Under the pieces are notes generated by a model that worked only from the letters and a program-made list of their open reading frames with translations, ran no database searches and was not told where the DNA came from. Made by a program: the position numbers and the translations under genes. A stretch of DNA of 64,000 bases from Parastagonospora avenae f. sp. tritici 18332-5 (Eukaryota > Ascomycota > Dothideomycetes > Pleosporales > Phaeosphaeriaceae). Numbering within the stretch: the first letter of the stretch is position 1; every line of letters starts with the position of its first letter. This document shows, piece after piece, positions 8,906-21,006 of the stretch. The DNA lies in NCBI GenBank assembly GCA_022559985.1, contig JAFJTR010000086.1, positions 1 to 64,000 of the forward strand, written 5' to 3'.

Positions 8906-10695
8906 ATGAGCACTCGAGACATGACAATCTGTGCGCAGGGTAATACCTACAATGCGCTGGAGACAGATGCACCAAGACTATTTGGTCATGGAGACGGAAT
9001 TCGAACTGTCCTATTGTCTAGACCCGAAGGTCGTAAGTTTTGAATGCTAGCTAGGCCACAGAGACTGATTACATGGCGATGACAAGGGATTGGCTAACTT
9101 ATTTATGACTCATAGCTGTCGAAGAAGACGTCATTGCCGATATCCCAAGTCTGCAAGATTACTTTCGGGTACAGCTGATCCGTCTACTACTCTGATGCCA
9201 CTGAGGGCTAATGGATTCACTAGCTCCGCCTAAGACCCCGATCCTATGATGTATTGTTTTAGTACGTATAAGCGATGCTGAATGATTTGGAAGCTGTGTA
9301 TCTGACTCCCCGCACAGCGTTCTCTTGCAAAAGACTACATGGAGCAAGTTCGGGTTCAGCAAAGACATGGTCGCACTCATTTTAAAGGAGCATCAAGTCT
9401 TTCCATCCTTCCTCGATTGTCTACAATCATTTGGGCAGAAGTCGGCTGAAGATGTGAAGATTTGGGACAGCTTTTATTCCAAAGCTAACGCAAGGCCTGG
9501 TGAGCTACCCTACACGATTTCACTCATCACGCCTTTCTGATAATTTGAAGAGTTGTGCTACACCATCCGATACTTCGAGAGAAACGGCCGTAGTGCAGGC
9601 AATCCTTGGTCATTACGGCAGACAGCCATCTACCAGCAATTTGACAATATTGGAAAGCGATGGGTCTGGTTTCTGATACAGCCATCTCAAGCGTTTCGTA
9701 CGGAACTCGTAACGGTTCTGAAAAACGGCTCAGGCCTTGGGAGACCATGTCTGAAAAGTCCAGTATTAGTCCACCGATTATGTCTTACTATCGCGTTGTC
9801 TAGTTTTGGGGAATACGTTGATGCTGTGCATGCCGAGGTGGTGAAGATGGTACGCATAATGACCCAGTCGGAGAGTACTGAAATGATATTGACACAAAAA
9901 GAGCTCCAAAGCTTGCTTTTCCACCGTTGGAACATCGTTAAAGCATGATTTCGAGGTAACCTTTAGGGATCTCCAAGCATTGCAGCTTCTCAAACAAAAG
10001 CTGCTGAGAGCTACACGAGTGCTCGAATCGGATAGGAGCGTTTGTGAGAAACTTCAGCAGTCTCCTTTACTCCATGGGAGCGACTCTTTAGATGAGCTCA
10101 GCAACTCTGCAAACCTTATAGACATGCACAACCGGCAAGTGACCATGTCATTCAGATTTGCGGATGAGACGGACAAACTGGTCAGTTGTGTGCAGGTAGA
10201 GCGCAAGAGCTTGCTAATAATAGAACAAAAGCTTTCCAAAGTGCTCGATGCAAGGCGCGATGAAGTGCTTCTACAAACCAATGCGGCCATGCAGGCGAAT
10301 CTTGAGATGCTCAAGCGCATTGCTTTCATAGCCGGCGAGGAGAACCAGAAGCTGTCCAAAATCAGCTCTAACACCCTAAAGGACTCGCGTACACTCAAAT
10401 CACTAACGACTATTGCTACCATGTACTTGCCTGCCAGTTTGATAGCAGTAAGCATCGCGAACTACAATACGAACAAGTCTGCCGCTGACGTTGATGCCAG
10501 ACAATCTTTAGCTCAGGTCTTGTGCGGCTTGGGACACCAGCTGAGGACGAGAGTGCTAGCAGAAGCTTTGCACTGGCCACGGAATTCTGGATCTACATTG
10601 TAGCCACTCTACTTCTGACGGGTCTTACAGGAGGCTCTTTAGTGCTTTTGAAGGGCTCTTGGAGGAACTGCTTATCTCGTGCACCTAATCCATAG
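8906..10695 (+). CDS. CorA-like Mg2+ transporter domain protein (fungal type)
   Basis: This belongs to the fungal CorA-like family often found in accessory and incompatibility-type loci. I placed the exons by frame continuity: 8906-9032, 9116-9168, about 9290-9499, 9551-9849, 9902-10447 and 10501-10695; the introns 9033-9115, 9500-9550, 9850-9901 and 10448-10500 keep phase exactly. Family-like blocks occur in order: APRLFGHGDGIRTVLLSRP, PSLQDYF, TTWSKFGFSKDM, CYTIRYFERNG...WSLRQTA, a helical coiled region, then TMYLPASLIATIFSS and FWIYIVATLLLTG, which form the two C-terminal membrane helices. The join between 9168 and about 9316 does not close in frame with any GT-AG pair I found, so one exon boundary is wrong or a frameshift exists. 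The start is ATG 8906, or 8921 in the same frame. Confidence 0.8.
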
Positions 10696-10897
10696 CTTTA
10701 TTGATATAATGTGGCGCATTGATAACCCATAAAATGATGATCTCGGAAAGCCTGGGTGCTGGCGCCATGTGCGTCATTCTGAAAGTAGCTTAGCCGGGCC
10801 GCTGCAACGAGCCTGCCTTCGTGATCAGGCCAACCTCAGCAGTCCTTCCTACTCACAAGCTAGATGTGTGTTCCCAAGTGTCGTAATCAGTTCCATC

Positions 10898-13637
10898 ATG
10901 ACATCTACTCGAGAAGCTACGTATCGGCCTCACTACTGGACCCGAGTGCCTACTGCAAACTCACATGTAAATAGCCAAGCTGGCATCAGGCTGCTGACTG
11001 ACAAGGTCGCTGACCTTATCACCTTCCTTGCAGTGAGCCATGAGATGGCATTGGATATGACATTCATTACCTGGAGAGCACCAATAGGACCGGAGACCTA
11101 TGGTACGATGTATGGCCCCCTCGGATTTGGCGGCACAGCAGAAGTTCAGCAGCGGACATTACACCTACAGAAGAGTCTAGCGTTCAAACGCCCCAAAGCT
11201 GGTAAAGGCACCGAAAGCTCACCATCGCAAGGTGAATCTCCCAATCTTGATGGGGAATACCGCAATTTGAGTTCGGAAATACAAGTGCTTTGCTGCGAGA
11301 GTGTTCGTCACCACCCAAACATTATCACCATCGAGGCAGTTTGCTGGGATTACAACGCGAAAACCGGTCTCGCTTGGCCGGTGTTGATTTTTGATAGAGC
11401 GGAAGAGAGTGATCTGGAAACTTTCATGAACACTTCTCAAGGTCTTTGCCTGGACAATCGCAAGCGCTTAGAGTTTTGTCAAGACGTTGCGTTAGCCATG
11501 ATTGCACTTCACCGATATGGTGATTGCTGCCACCCTAAATTTCTGCATGATATCTGACTCTTTTCAGGAATCGTCCACGGAGACATCAATCCTAGGAACC
11601 TTCTAGTCTTCCGTGATCTCAAGGATGGCGTTTTTATCAGGATGTCCGACTTCGGATATGCCTCGCTGATGTACGAAGGGGACCAAATATCGATGCCGAG
11701 CACACTCCCATGGACTGCACCAGAAATAGAAAGCGGCTCAGTTTGGCTGTTCGAGTTTGAAGATGCCCGTCGCACTGATTACTACTCTTTCGCACTAGTT
11801 TGCGCAGCTTTGCTGTGGTATGGTGAGTCCGAGGATGACCGCCTATCTTCGATGAGATTCACAGTACCGGTACATCAGGCCATTAGACAGGCACGAAGAC
11901 AGAATACGCTAGTTCCTCAGGTACTAGAGATAGTCCAATCTTTAAAAGATGTGGAAATTGAACACAAATCGCACCTCAAAAAATTCTTCGAACAAGCCTT
12001 CGAAGACAGGCCAGAGAATCGAACTTTGCACCTTCAGGGGCTGTTCTTTGAGTATGCACAACGCACCGAGCAAGGTAAAATGGTCTTCGATGATATCGAG
12101 CCCAAGTTCTTTGCGCGTCCGGAAATCCCATGGGCGGCACAATTCAAGGCGAGTAACAAGGATCCACAACGAATGGCGGTGCTTATGAAAATAGGTTACC
12201 AAAGTCTGGCCCCGGGCAATAATTGGAGATTTCCGACTCTGGTCGGCAATCTTTGAGGCTCTTGACATCCAGACCAAATCACACCCCGACAAACCTTGCC
12301 GACAAAACGCTGCTTTTCAAATGGCGGTGTGCTTCGAGCTTGGATTTGGCTGTACCCAGTCACATGTCAAGTCATCAGAATGGCTTGAAGCCAGCTGTCG
12401 GAGTCTGGAGGCATTCGAAGCAGAGATGAAAAGTATCCAAAGCCCACTGTACTGGGTGAAGGCCGGTCAAGATGCTCAGAATTGGGGCAATGCAGATCCG
12501 ACGCCGGCTTATGTGGATGAGCACCTTCTGTCGGAGGCAGAAACAATGCATCGCAAGGCACTCTCAAACATGAGGCACACTTTCTCCGAAAGCCATCCTC
12601 TGATACATGAGCAGCGGATTGTCGTCTGCCAGATTCTTATAGGACTATCGAGATGGCAAGAGGCATATGATATGGCGTCAGCAACTCTGGATGACTGTCG
12701 CAAACACAATGTGCCTGCTATCACTCTCACCAGAGCCATAGAAGCCAAGAGAGAGGTTTGCGCGGAATTTTTCCAGTACCACGAGGTGGAAGCGCTCTGG
12801 ACTGAACTCAACAGCAGAAGAACACGACCACGTCGCATGTGGCGAGATACCGGATCCAACTCTTACTCTTTAGCACTATTACGACAGGAAGGCATAATAA
12901 AACTGGGGACAAAAGATTATGCGGCAGCTGAGCAAATTTTCGTACGCCTCACTGAGAGTACAGAGGCTTACTATGGTTCCGAAAGCGACGGTGCCATCGA
13001 AGCAAAGGCCTTGTTAGCAATACTGCATGCTCTATGCAATCGCCCAGACAAGATTCAGATGTTACAGGAAGCCCTGGCACTGTGTGAAAAGCACAATACT
13101 ATGTATACGCGTTGTGAAGCACTACGACTACGCATCCTACTCTGCCGGCCGCGCGACACCCGCCGAGAGCGGAACGAAGCCTTGAAGAGATGCATCCAGA
13201 TTGTTGAGGACTGTGAAGCGGAGCTGGGCCTCAATCACAAACACACGTTTGCTGCAACGGAAGAGTTGTCGAGCATTTATTTCGAATGCGGTGATTTCGT
13301 AGAGGCACAGTCCGCACAGCAAGCCGTGGTCGAAGCATCAAAGACGACTTACGGAGAAAACCAGCCGGTTACCGCGTTTAGCCAACTGCGCCTTGCCTTT
13401 CTCCTTCGTTTCGATGTTCGTTGGGAGGAAGCCTTGCAGCTGGCCGAGCCGGCTACTGAAGTGCTCCGTTTAGCTCTGAGTGCCCAGCATCGCGAAGTCG
13501 TGTTTTGGACGCTGGAATTGGGTATATGGAGGACTAAGAAGCGTGTATGGGAGTTTGTTGGCCTTTTCTTTCCCCTGGGTGTCATAACAGCTGTCGGCCG
13601 TAGACTGAATCGCCTCATTGCCTGGACTCGACGATAA
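10898..13637 (+). CDS. Protein kinase with C-terminal TPR/Sel1-like repeats
   Basis: A fungal accessory kinase. ATG is at 10898 (MTSTREA); exon 1 ends at 11519 and a clean 48-bp intron (11520-11567, ending TTTTCAG) follows. Motifs: PLGFGGTAEVQQ (glycine loop, about 75), LAFKRPK (Lys 98), GIVHGDINPRNLL (catalytic loop with HGD instead of HRD) and SDFGYASL. After the kinase, GFG...SSEWLEAS and then several helical pairs (about 12321-13590) look like Sel1/TPR repeats. The frame shifts between 12194 and 12229: a 34-bp intron (GTTACC...TTGGAG) would rejoin it in phase, but that is unusually short, so an indel is equally likely. The last 50 residues after the repeats are basic. It is co-oriented with, and 200 bp downstream of, the CorA-like gene. 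Confidence 0.75.
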
Positions 13638-13811
13638 GATAAAGGGCTGGCAAGAAAGATAGAAACCATGTGAAAGATTCAACTACAAAGTCATTCTATA
13701 GAGCTTCACCTTCCTTGCGCGATGACTTGCAGTTAATTTATAGACATGTGTAGATTTGGAAGTTGCGTAACGTAGGCCAATTAGTAAAAGACGCGAACGA
13801 GAAAAGACCTC

Positions 13812-15244
13812 CTATGGAAGCGTAAGAGTACTCAGAAGGCTATTGTAATGGGGTACTGGGTCTTCTCCTTCATATATGTTGCTTTTCCACTCGGTCCGAT
13901 CATCTGTGACAAGTTCGAATTTTGATTTTGTTGTCGCTGGGAGTACACTGCCCGTTCTGAAAATGTCATGCATTCGGCCCTTTTCCAGCTCGATACCAAT
14001 GGTGGCAAGTACTGTCTCGAGGACCGGTATTTCGTGATTCAGCTTCAAAGATGCATGTCCTGATGCAATAGCGGCCAAGAGCGCAGCCCCTTGCGCAGGT
14101 GGGTCTTTACCAGTCTTCGTTCGCATTCGTGAACCTTTAAAATACCGGCGCAGGACATCCTGGAAGACCGGTAGTTGTGATGTACCACCAGTGAGTATGA
14201 CGGTGTCTATATCACGGCTTCTCAGCTTAGCAGCGGAAATCATATAGGCGATGATCTTGGCAAGACGTGCGCAGATCTCATGGCAACATAGATAAAGGTC
14301 CTCTTTGCTCAAGGTGCATTCGAAATTCTTCCCTTCAAACAACTCCTCGATGTTCACATGTGATCGATCTAGCGACGAGATTTCGTGTTTCGCTTGCTCG
14401 CACGCTGTACGTAGACGGTGAATAACGCGTGGCGTGTTGTAATGAACAGAGGTGGCAATCCATCTTGTAGGGCTAGCCGTCGAAGAAATTAGTGATAGAA
14501 TCTTCTCGGTGATCGATTCACCCGCAAGATGGCCGTCTCCGCCAGACGCTTTTACCTGGATGGTGCTAACGCTTTCGTCTGCCGTGTCTGTGTTGGGATT
14601 GGCGATGTCTATGCGTGCTACTTGAAGAAGCCTGCTCCGATATCGATGATAAGCATCTTGCCTACCGGCTGTGTTCTCATGCTGAAGACGTAGTTAATGC
14701 AAGTCGTGATAGCTGTGCTGGTCACCCGAAAAAGACCAAGACCAGCAGCAACCGCAGCATTTCTGATCGCTTGGCGCTGGCGGAAGTTGAAGCTTGCCGG
14801 AATGGAGACGACAGCTCCTTGAATCTGGTACGTTGGTCCTAGGTGCTGTTGAGCATCCTGTCGAGATCTGGACAGAATCATGACCAGTATCTCAGTCGAG
14901 TTGAGTACAAGTTTTGTGCCCTGGTAGTCAACCTTGAAAGAAGGCCCACCATCTACGTCGACTACTTGGAAGGGACAAGTCTCGATCATTTTCTGGACTT
15001 GAAGATCGGAAAAGGATCTGCCAAGAAATCGTAGGGCGTTGAATATCGTCCCAGCAGGATTTAGCATTGCTTGTCTCTTCGCGCTCGAACCTACCATGCG
15101 GCAACGCTCTGTGAAGGTGACGTAAGATGGCATACTGGGGTAGCCTCCATGGTGTACGATCTCTGTGGCGCCTGCGCGAAATACGACTGTGCACGTACTC
15201 GTTGTTCCAAGATCGATTCCAATAGTGCAGTGGCATGGATCCAT
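13812..15244 (-). CDS. Short Hsp70-like ATPase protein, frameshifted
   Basis: An Hsp70/actin-type ATPase relative starting at ATG 15242-15244. It has phosphate-1 IGIDLGTTSTCTVVF at the N-terminus, the VVSIPASFNFRQRQAI segment (about residue 150), phosphate-2 IIDIGAG (about 205), and later the adenosine motif TVILTGGTSQLP (about 340). The frame breaks at about 14622-14632, immediately after the phosphate-2 motif: the next base runs into TAG, while coding sequence continues without interruption in another frame (RIDIANPNTDT...). No GT-AG pair explains this, so it is a one-base indel or sequence error. The protein is about 475 residues, against roughly 640 in typical Hsp70; most of the substrate-binding region is absent. 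It is tail-to-tail with the kinase-TPR gene (174 bp apart). Confidence 0.75.
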
Positions 15245-15940
15245 TCCTGCGAACGAATCCTTTCACGGCAGTGCAAGGACTGACACTGAACATGAATTGT
15301 AACCGAATAGAATATGCCTGTAAAGTCACGGCTGAGTTGTTATGCTGAGAAGAATCCACTGGTGTGGTAATTAAAGGTCGGAATGATTTGGCAAGGCTGA
15401 ATGGTCAGCACAAAGCCCAGTCTGACAAATGAGTAACTGGTAAGGATCGTAAGTTCCGTTGGCACCGATATGATGCTACTTCCGTCTCGTGGTGGTTGTG
15501 TGATGCTCGGAGTAATGAGTAAGGGGCAAGGTTATCAGCAGTGAGCTGTGCTGTCTCGAGGCTGAGGCTCGATGCTCGCTTACGTACCCTGCATGAGGCA
15601 GCCTGTGACTTTTCCATTGCGCAGACGCGAGCCTGGTTCGATACAGGTCGCATCGGCGTGGACGTGAAGAAGAGTGCAGTTGAGGGTCGTTGCATAGGAG
15701 GAGCAACAACTAGGATGCTACACGGATGGGACACAGCCTAACCCAGCATAGGAAAGCACCCACAACATTAGGTAATGGGCGATTGCTCAGACTCTTGCTC
15801 GATTGGCTTTATTGCAGACCATTCATCGTCTACGACTGTTTCGAGACACTGATATGGTTGCCCAAATCGCCCAGAACGCCAGGCTATGCATAGGATAATC
15901 TATGATCTTGCCGCCAGTGTCATTTCGCTCCCCACAAAGA
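15245..15940. other. Intergenic, no gene seen
   Basis: About 700 bp holding the upstream region of the Hsp70-like gene and the 3' flank of the Rab gene. The open frames on both strands lack splice signals and protein-like composition. Confidence 0.55.
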
Positions 15941-16775
15941 TCAACAACAGCTTCCCCACCCCTGTTGCTTCCCCTTCTTCGCCGCATCATTCATTCCCAA
16001 ATTCACACCCGCCCGATTCCCACCTCCAGCTCCCGGGCCCTTGACACCGCTTCTCCGGTCGTTCAAATCATATTTGCCGGCCTCGATATTCTGATATATC
16101 CTCTCTGCGACCTCTAAGAACGCTCTTTCCACGCCCTCGCCGTTCTTCGCAGACGTCTCGACGTACTCCATAACGCCGTTTGCTTTGCACCATTCTTCGG
16201 CCTCTTCCTTGGTCACTTGTCGCTTGTTGTCTGCTTCTGAGCCCGAGACTGTTGACGAGGAGGCGAGATCCGATTTGTTGCCGACCAAGACAACTACGAT
16301 GCCTTCCTCGGCTATTTGCCGCAGATCGTGCAGCCAGCTCGTTGCGCTGAGGAATGTGTTCTTCCGCGAAATGTCGAAGACGAGGAGTGCGCCCGATGCG
16401 CCACGAAAGTAACTTCTTGTGATACTCTTGTACGTCTCTTGGCCTGCCGTGTCCCATAATGATAGCTTCATGTGTTTTTGCGGTTGTTGCTTTGCGGCGT
16501 CTTTCGCGGACGGTTGTGGGGCGGATTTGGAGGGGTTGTTGATGCTGAGGGAAAGCGAGGCGGGTGGTCCAACGGGGACTATGCGCGACCCGAATTCGAC
16601 GCCGATGGTGACATCGTGGTGTGGTGAGAAGCGGCCTTCGCAGAGGCGGACTGTGAGCTGGAGGTTATTAGAGTAGCATCTTCCAAAACTGAAAAGTGGC
16701 GCTTACACTCGATTTACCGCATCCGGAGTCTCCGAGCGAGACTATCTTCGCTATGTAGTCCCATGGCTGAGACAT
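15941..16775 (-). CDS. Rab4-like small GTPase
   Basis: A Ras-superfamily GTPase of the Rab2/4/14 group, expected on early endosome or recycling membranes. Exon 1 is 16707-16775 (ATG at 16773-16775), the intron 16658-16706 is 49 bp, and exon 2 runs 15941-16657; total 261 residues. G1 is GDSGCGKSS, the switch I core is DVTIGVEFGSRI, G3 is WDTAGQE, G4 is VGNKSDL, G5 is ETSAKN, and the C-terminal GSCC is a double geranylgeranylation site. Odd features are an insertion of about 30 residues (Pro/Ser/Lys-rich) between switch I and G3, and a second insertion of about 15 residues after G4. The GVEFGSRI spelling favours Rab4 over Rab2. This class is present in filamentous fungi but absent from baker's yeast. 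Confidence 0.9.
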
Positions 16776-17756
16776 GTGGAGATGTTGTGCCGAACGGGGT
16801 GGTTGACGTGCGCAAGCTTGGTGTGGTATTGAGGATAAAAGCAATGGCGGGGGGCTTCAATATCAATCGTTGAATTCAGGTTTCGTTTGACAAGCAGAGC
16901 AGGACGTTTGTCGCAAAGCAAAGTTATGGAGATGATGGAGTGGAAGGATGGGGCCTTAGGAAGATGTCTGGGGTCAGGGTCGAGAGGTGCGTCATTTAGC
17001 GCGACATGACCGGAACTACTTAGCTGGTATTATGGTATCCGCAGCCACCTGCATGCGAATTGTACCTAGCCACGACTTATCAATCCGCGGTGCTCAGATG
17101 GCCAACGTGACCAGGTCTTATGGAATGAGCTATTATTGCATGTGTAACGCTGCTGCAGCGTTAGGATTGGTAACCCTCTACGATGCAGCGTAAGAGCAAA
17201 CGTTTTTGAACCGCCTTCTTTGTTACCGGTAGCTCGAGACAACAGTACACACCAGATAGAGAACGACGTCCATCAACTCCAGCCATCCAAGCCATATTAT
17301 CCCCAGGACGATCCTGGGTGCACAGAGCATATCTCAAAGTGAAGCGTGATCCCTGAGTGGCGCACGTGGTTCATGTCAGCAGTCCGGGCCGCTACCGGTA
17401 CCTATCGATAGGCAGGCGCGAATGACGAAGACGCCGACGCGATCACCGCTCCAGCCTCCAGTGCCTCGTCGGGGCCTCACGCACCTAGAGAGCTCCTCCT
17501 ACGCTATTCTTACACCTACAAGCTGCAAACGACCCGCCGTATTTCTTATCACTTTCACTTCAACTCCGACGCACCGGACTTTACCCGCAGCTGCATGCCT
17601 CCAAGCTGTTGTGGAGACGGCCTCATCATCGTTCCTAGCGCCCCAGGGAACTACGACTCCAAGCACTTGAGGCTGCACCAACGATAAAGGCGCTTTTTCG
17701 CGTGAAGAAACTGCACAGGCAGGAACGGGCAGCCCAGTTCCGCTCCGCTGCCCACC
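16776..17756. other. Intergenic, bidirectional promoter region
   Basis: About 980 bp between the divergent Rab and CTL-type transporter genes. No coding exon was recognised. The last 150 bp are C/T-rich, consistent with the 5' leader of the transporter gene. Confidence 0.55.
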
Positions 17757-20138
17757 ATGTTCTCTGAATGTAAGCCTCGTGCTGCCTTATCACTGCGTGT
17801 GACGCTGGCGCCGTCTGCTGCTGGCCGACTCGTGTGACTGACCTCGTGCCTCTCAGATGCCTCCAAGTTTCTTTCCCAGTCTCAGTCGCGACTGTCACTG
17901 GGCGGTCAGCAAGAGTCGGCCTTCAACAACCGCAACCCCTCGGACAGACAACGACCCTCCTCGCGCGCCGCTCAAGCCTACCTTCAGCGTCGCAACATGC
18001 CGAACCCTTACAACTCGCAAGCCGCGTCGCGCTTCGCCTTTGCATCGCGGACCTCCAACGCACCTGCTCCGTTGTTCTACTCGGCGACAGATGACTTCCG
18101 GGAAGAGGACGACCATGTGGAGCACGACCGCGAAATGGCCGACCACTATGCGCTCCAGCGGTCACGGCGCCAGTTCGGCGCCAGCAACCTGTCCGAGTCA
18201 TCTGAAGTCGACGACGACGGGATACACCGCTCAGATCACACAATAGAAGCCGACCGCGGCGAAAACGATGCGCCTGGCTATGGGCTGGGAGGCGGAATTA
18301 AGAGCTCCTGGAAGGGCGATCGGCCAGCGCGGGGGAGATCGAATACAGCAAGACATGTTGATGATGAAGAGCGAGATTCAAGCGTCCCATTATCAGAATC
18401 AACAGATCCGAGCAGCAGGGGAAGAGACCGACTGGTGGATGTGGAGCTCGAATCCACTGATAGGGACAGCATGGAAGCGGTAGAAAGAGACGAACTGCTC
18501 GGGCACAAAGAACTGTCACCTCCATCATATCAGCAACTTCGAAACGGACCCAGACAGAAACGCGGCCGCAGTCCTCTACGCACCACGCTACCAATACCAC
18601 AGGAAACCGACGAAGACACCTACCTCGAGCACCCACGGCCGATAAGTCCGGATCGCCAGACAGTACCAGATGTTGTACCAGAGAATCCCACAATACCGCC
18701 GCGACACAACTTCTTCTGGGCTGAGCTCTTCATAATCATACAGTGCGCCATCATTGGCGTCTTCTTCATTTCACTGCTCCAGGAATCGCCCCCAAGTAGA
18801 AAGAACCCCATCGGCGATACCATCTACACCGTCCTGCGCTCATCCTTTCACCTCATTGGTGTCTACTCGCTGGTGTCGATTGTGGTTGGGCTGCTATGGC
18901 TATCGCTACTACGCTCCTTTGCTCGACCCCTGGTGATGCTCATCCTGGTCGCAGTACCGGTCATTTCATTCTCCTTCTTTCTGTACCCATTCATATCGAG
19001 CTTTAAAGGCTCATGGCATGGTGACAGCATGCAAGATAAATTCATGCGCTGGCTCTCGGTCGGTCCACTGGCTCTTACCGTCTTCTGGATCTACACTGCG
19101 TTCAAAGGACGGCATTCCCTGGACAAGGCAGCTGGCATGTTGGAGTTTTCTGGCGAGATTCTGCGATCGCAGTTCCCGCTGCTCATGGTCGGCATCGCCA
19201 CTCTTGCAGCAGTCATTCTCTGGTCCTGGATCTGGATTCTCATGTTCACGCGCCTCTTCCTCGGCGGTCACTTCACTGGCAACAAGTCGCGCTGGATCAT
19301 CGACGCCAGCACATGGTGGCTCGGCGTAGCTTTCTTCCTCGACTACTTTTGGACCCTGGGTGTCATCGCCGGCGTCCAACGCGCCACAACCGCAGCCACA
19401 GTATCGCAATGGTACTTCCACCGCAACAGCGTCCCCACGCCGCCCGCGTGGACCGTTGTCCAAGCCTCTCTCAGCCACGCAACATACACCATGGCCGGCA
19501 CAATCTGCATGTCCACGCTTCTCACGCTTCTCGTGCGCCTCCCTCTCATCGTCCTACCCCGCCGCATCGCAGGCATGATCAGCATGTGCGCATACAGCAT
19601 GATTCCCACCCCCATCGCCGCCATGACCAACCCACTCACACTCACATTCGCATCCATTCACGGGGTCCCGCTAAGTCAAGCAGCCCGCGGCCTCAGCCAA
19701 TTGAGCTTCATTTCTCCGGACTCGCCCACGACTACCCTTGGTCCAAGAGATTTCAAAAACAACACCCGTCCCTCAATGCAGTCTTACCGTCTGGCTAAAC
19801 TCCTGCTTCACGCTATTCGATGGGTCATCACGCTCTCGCTTGGTTTTGGCGGATGGGTCAGCACGGCCCGCATGTTGCAGGTTGGCGGGAGCGTGCCGTA
19901 TAAAGGCAGTCTTTACGCCTACGTTGTTGGATTGATTAGTGCGGCTATCGGATGGGGTGCGTTGGGCGCTATGGAAGGCGTGCTTGGCGGCATTCTCGAT
20001 GCGGTGCTGGTTTGCTGGGGTAGTGAAGTGGGCAGGGATGGCGAGGGCGAAGCTAGGTATTGCGTGGATGCGGGGAGATTGTTCGGCAACGAGGTCATTG
20101 GCCAGAGTATCGGCGGTAGGGGAAGGTGGGATGTGTAA
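17757..20138 (+). CDS. SLC44/CTL (Pns1-type) choline-transporter-like membrane protein
   Basis: A polytopic protein of the CTL/SLC44 family (DUF580). The coding start is a 13-nt first exon (17757-17769, MFSE+), then an 87-bp intron (17770-17856) and one long exon to 20138; the total is 764 residues. The first 260 residues are charged, Ser/Arg-rich and probably cytosolic and disordered. About ten hydrophobic segments follow, from FFWAELFIIIQCAIIGVFF to the C-terminus. Family-like blocks include the long loop with FTGNKSRWIIDASTWW and the C-terminal GALGAMEGVLGGILDA. A downstream ATG at 17997 would shorten the tail, but the exon before it is in frame and protein-like. Whether choline is the substrate is not shown by the sequence; fungal Pns1-type members have no firm substrate. 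Confidence 0.85.
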
Positions 20139-21006
20139 AGCGAGATTGATTTGCGGTGTTTCAACATATCGGGATTTGGCATAAGGATAAGCACAAGGGG
20201 CGTTTTTTTTTACGCTTTGGGTATACCCAAGACACTACCAAGTTGACAGGATTTTCATCACACGCCGCTTGGGGTTTCTTTCCGATCAATGTGAACTTCT
20301 TGCGCCAGTGCGAATGTTGGCTTTGTATGCTGTCTGCTTTGAAGCTCTCCACCCACCGACCTACCAGCAAAATCTGTCTGATCAAGGCGGTGTCGAATGT
20401 CGATATCAGAAGGAACGGCATGACATGAGCATTTGTCGCCTACAGCGCAAGGCCAAATCGCTCAGATAAAATAGTCAATGTGGGATGTGAACAGCAAGAT
20501 GATATGTAAAATCGGAGCACTCAGACAGCAGATGCGAAAGGATTCAAATACAGTTCTGGTCTCGTACTCCTGATTGGTCATTGTTTCGATGAGTAATAGC
20601 AGCCTATTTCTCTGTCCATATCCGAAGTGCAGTGCGTGTTCCGACGGAGCTGAAGCGTAGATTCGTATACATATTCCTGCCTAATGAGCTACGGGCGTCG
20701 TGCCGTCGAATCTGCAAATACGCTAGACGGGCGTTTTAGACGGGCGACGACTCGGTTGTGCAGAATGTAAGAAGAGTGTTGATGCTGCAGGGTTGGAGGG
20801 GTGAACTGTCGATACCCACCGAACGTGGGCATACGAGCTACTCGAATGTCCGTGAGCAGCATTTGCTGGTAGATCTTGAGACGGTGGCAAACTAGCATGA
20901 ACAGAGCGTAGCTAGACAGAGCGGCTACATCTAGACGAGACTGAGATGGGAGTGCGGGAGAAGACGATGTGGAGATATTTGCTGAGCGAGTGAACGAGGG
21001 CTTGAA
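20139..21006. other. Intergenic, no gene seen
   Basis: About 870 bp between two convergent genes. Only random open frames are present. An eight-base T run occurs at about 20204-20211. Confidence 0.55.

Noticed and set aside
12195..12228. 34-bp intron in the kinase-TPR gene
   Set aside because: Kept only as an alternative: it is below normal intron size, so a one-base lesion is at least as likely.
15631..15660. GGTTCGA-containing stretch considered as a tRNA B box
   Set aside because: The B-box 3' half does not match GGTTCGANNCC and no A box or cloverleaf pairing is present; no other tRNA gene was found by eye.
15405..15734. Minus-strand frame of 109 codons upstream of the Hsp70-like gene
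   Set aside because: Random composition, no splice link and no neighbouring exon.
18278..18693. Minus-strand Ser-rich frames within the CTL transporter gene
   Set aside because: Shadows of the disordered N-terminal coding region; no conserved features.
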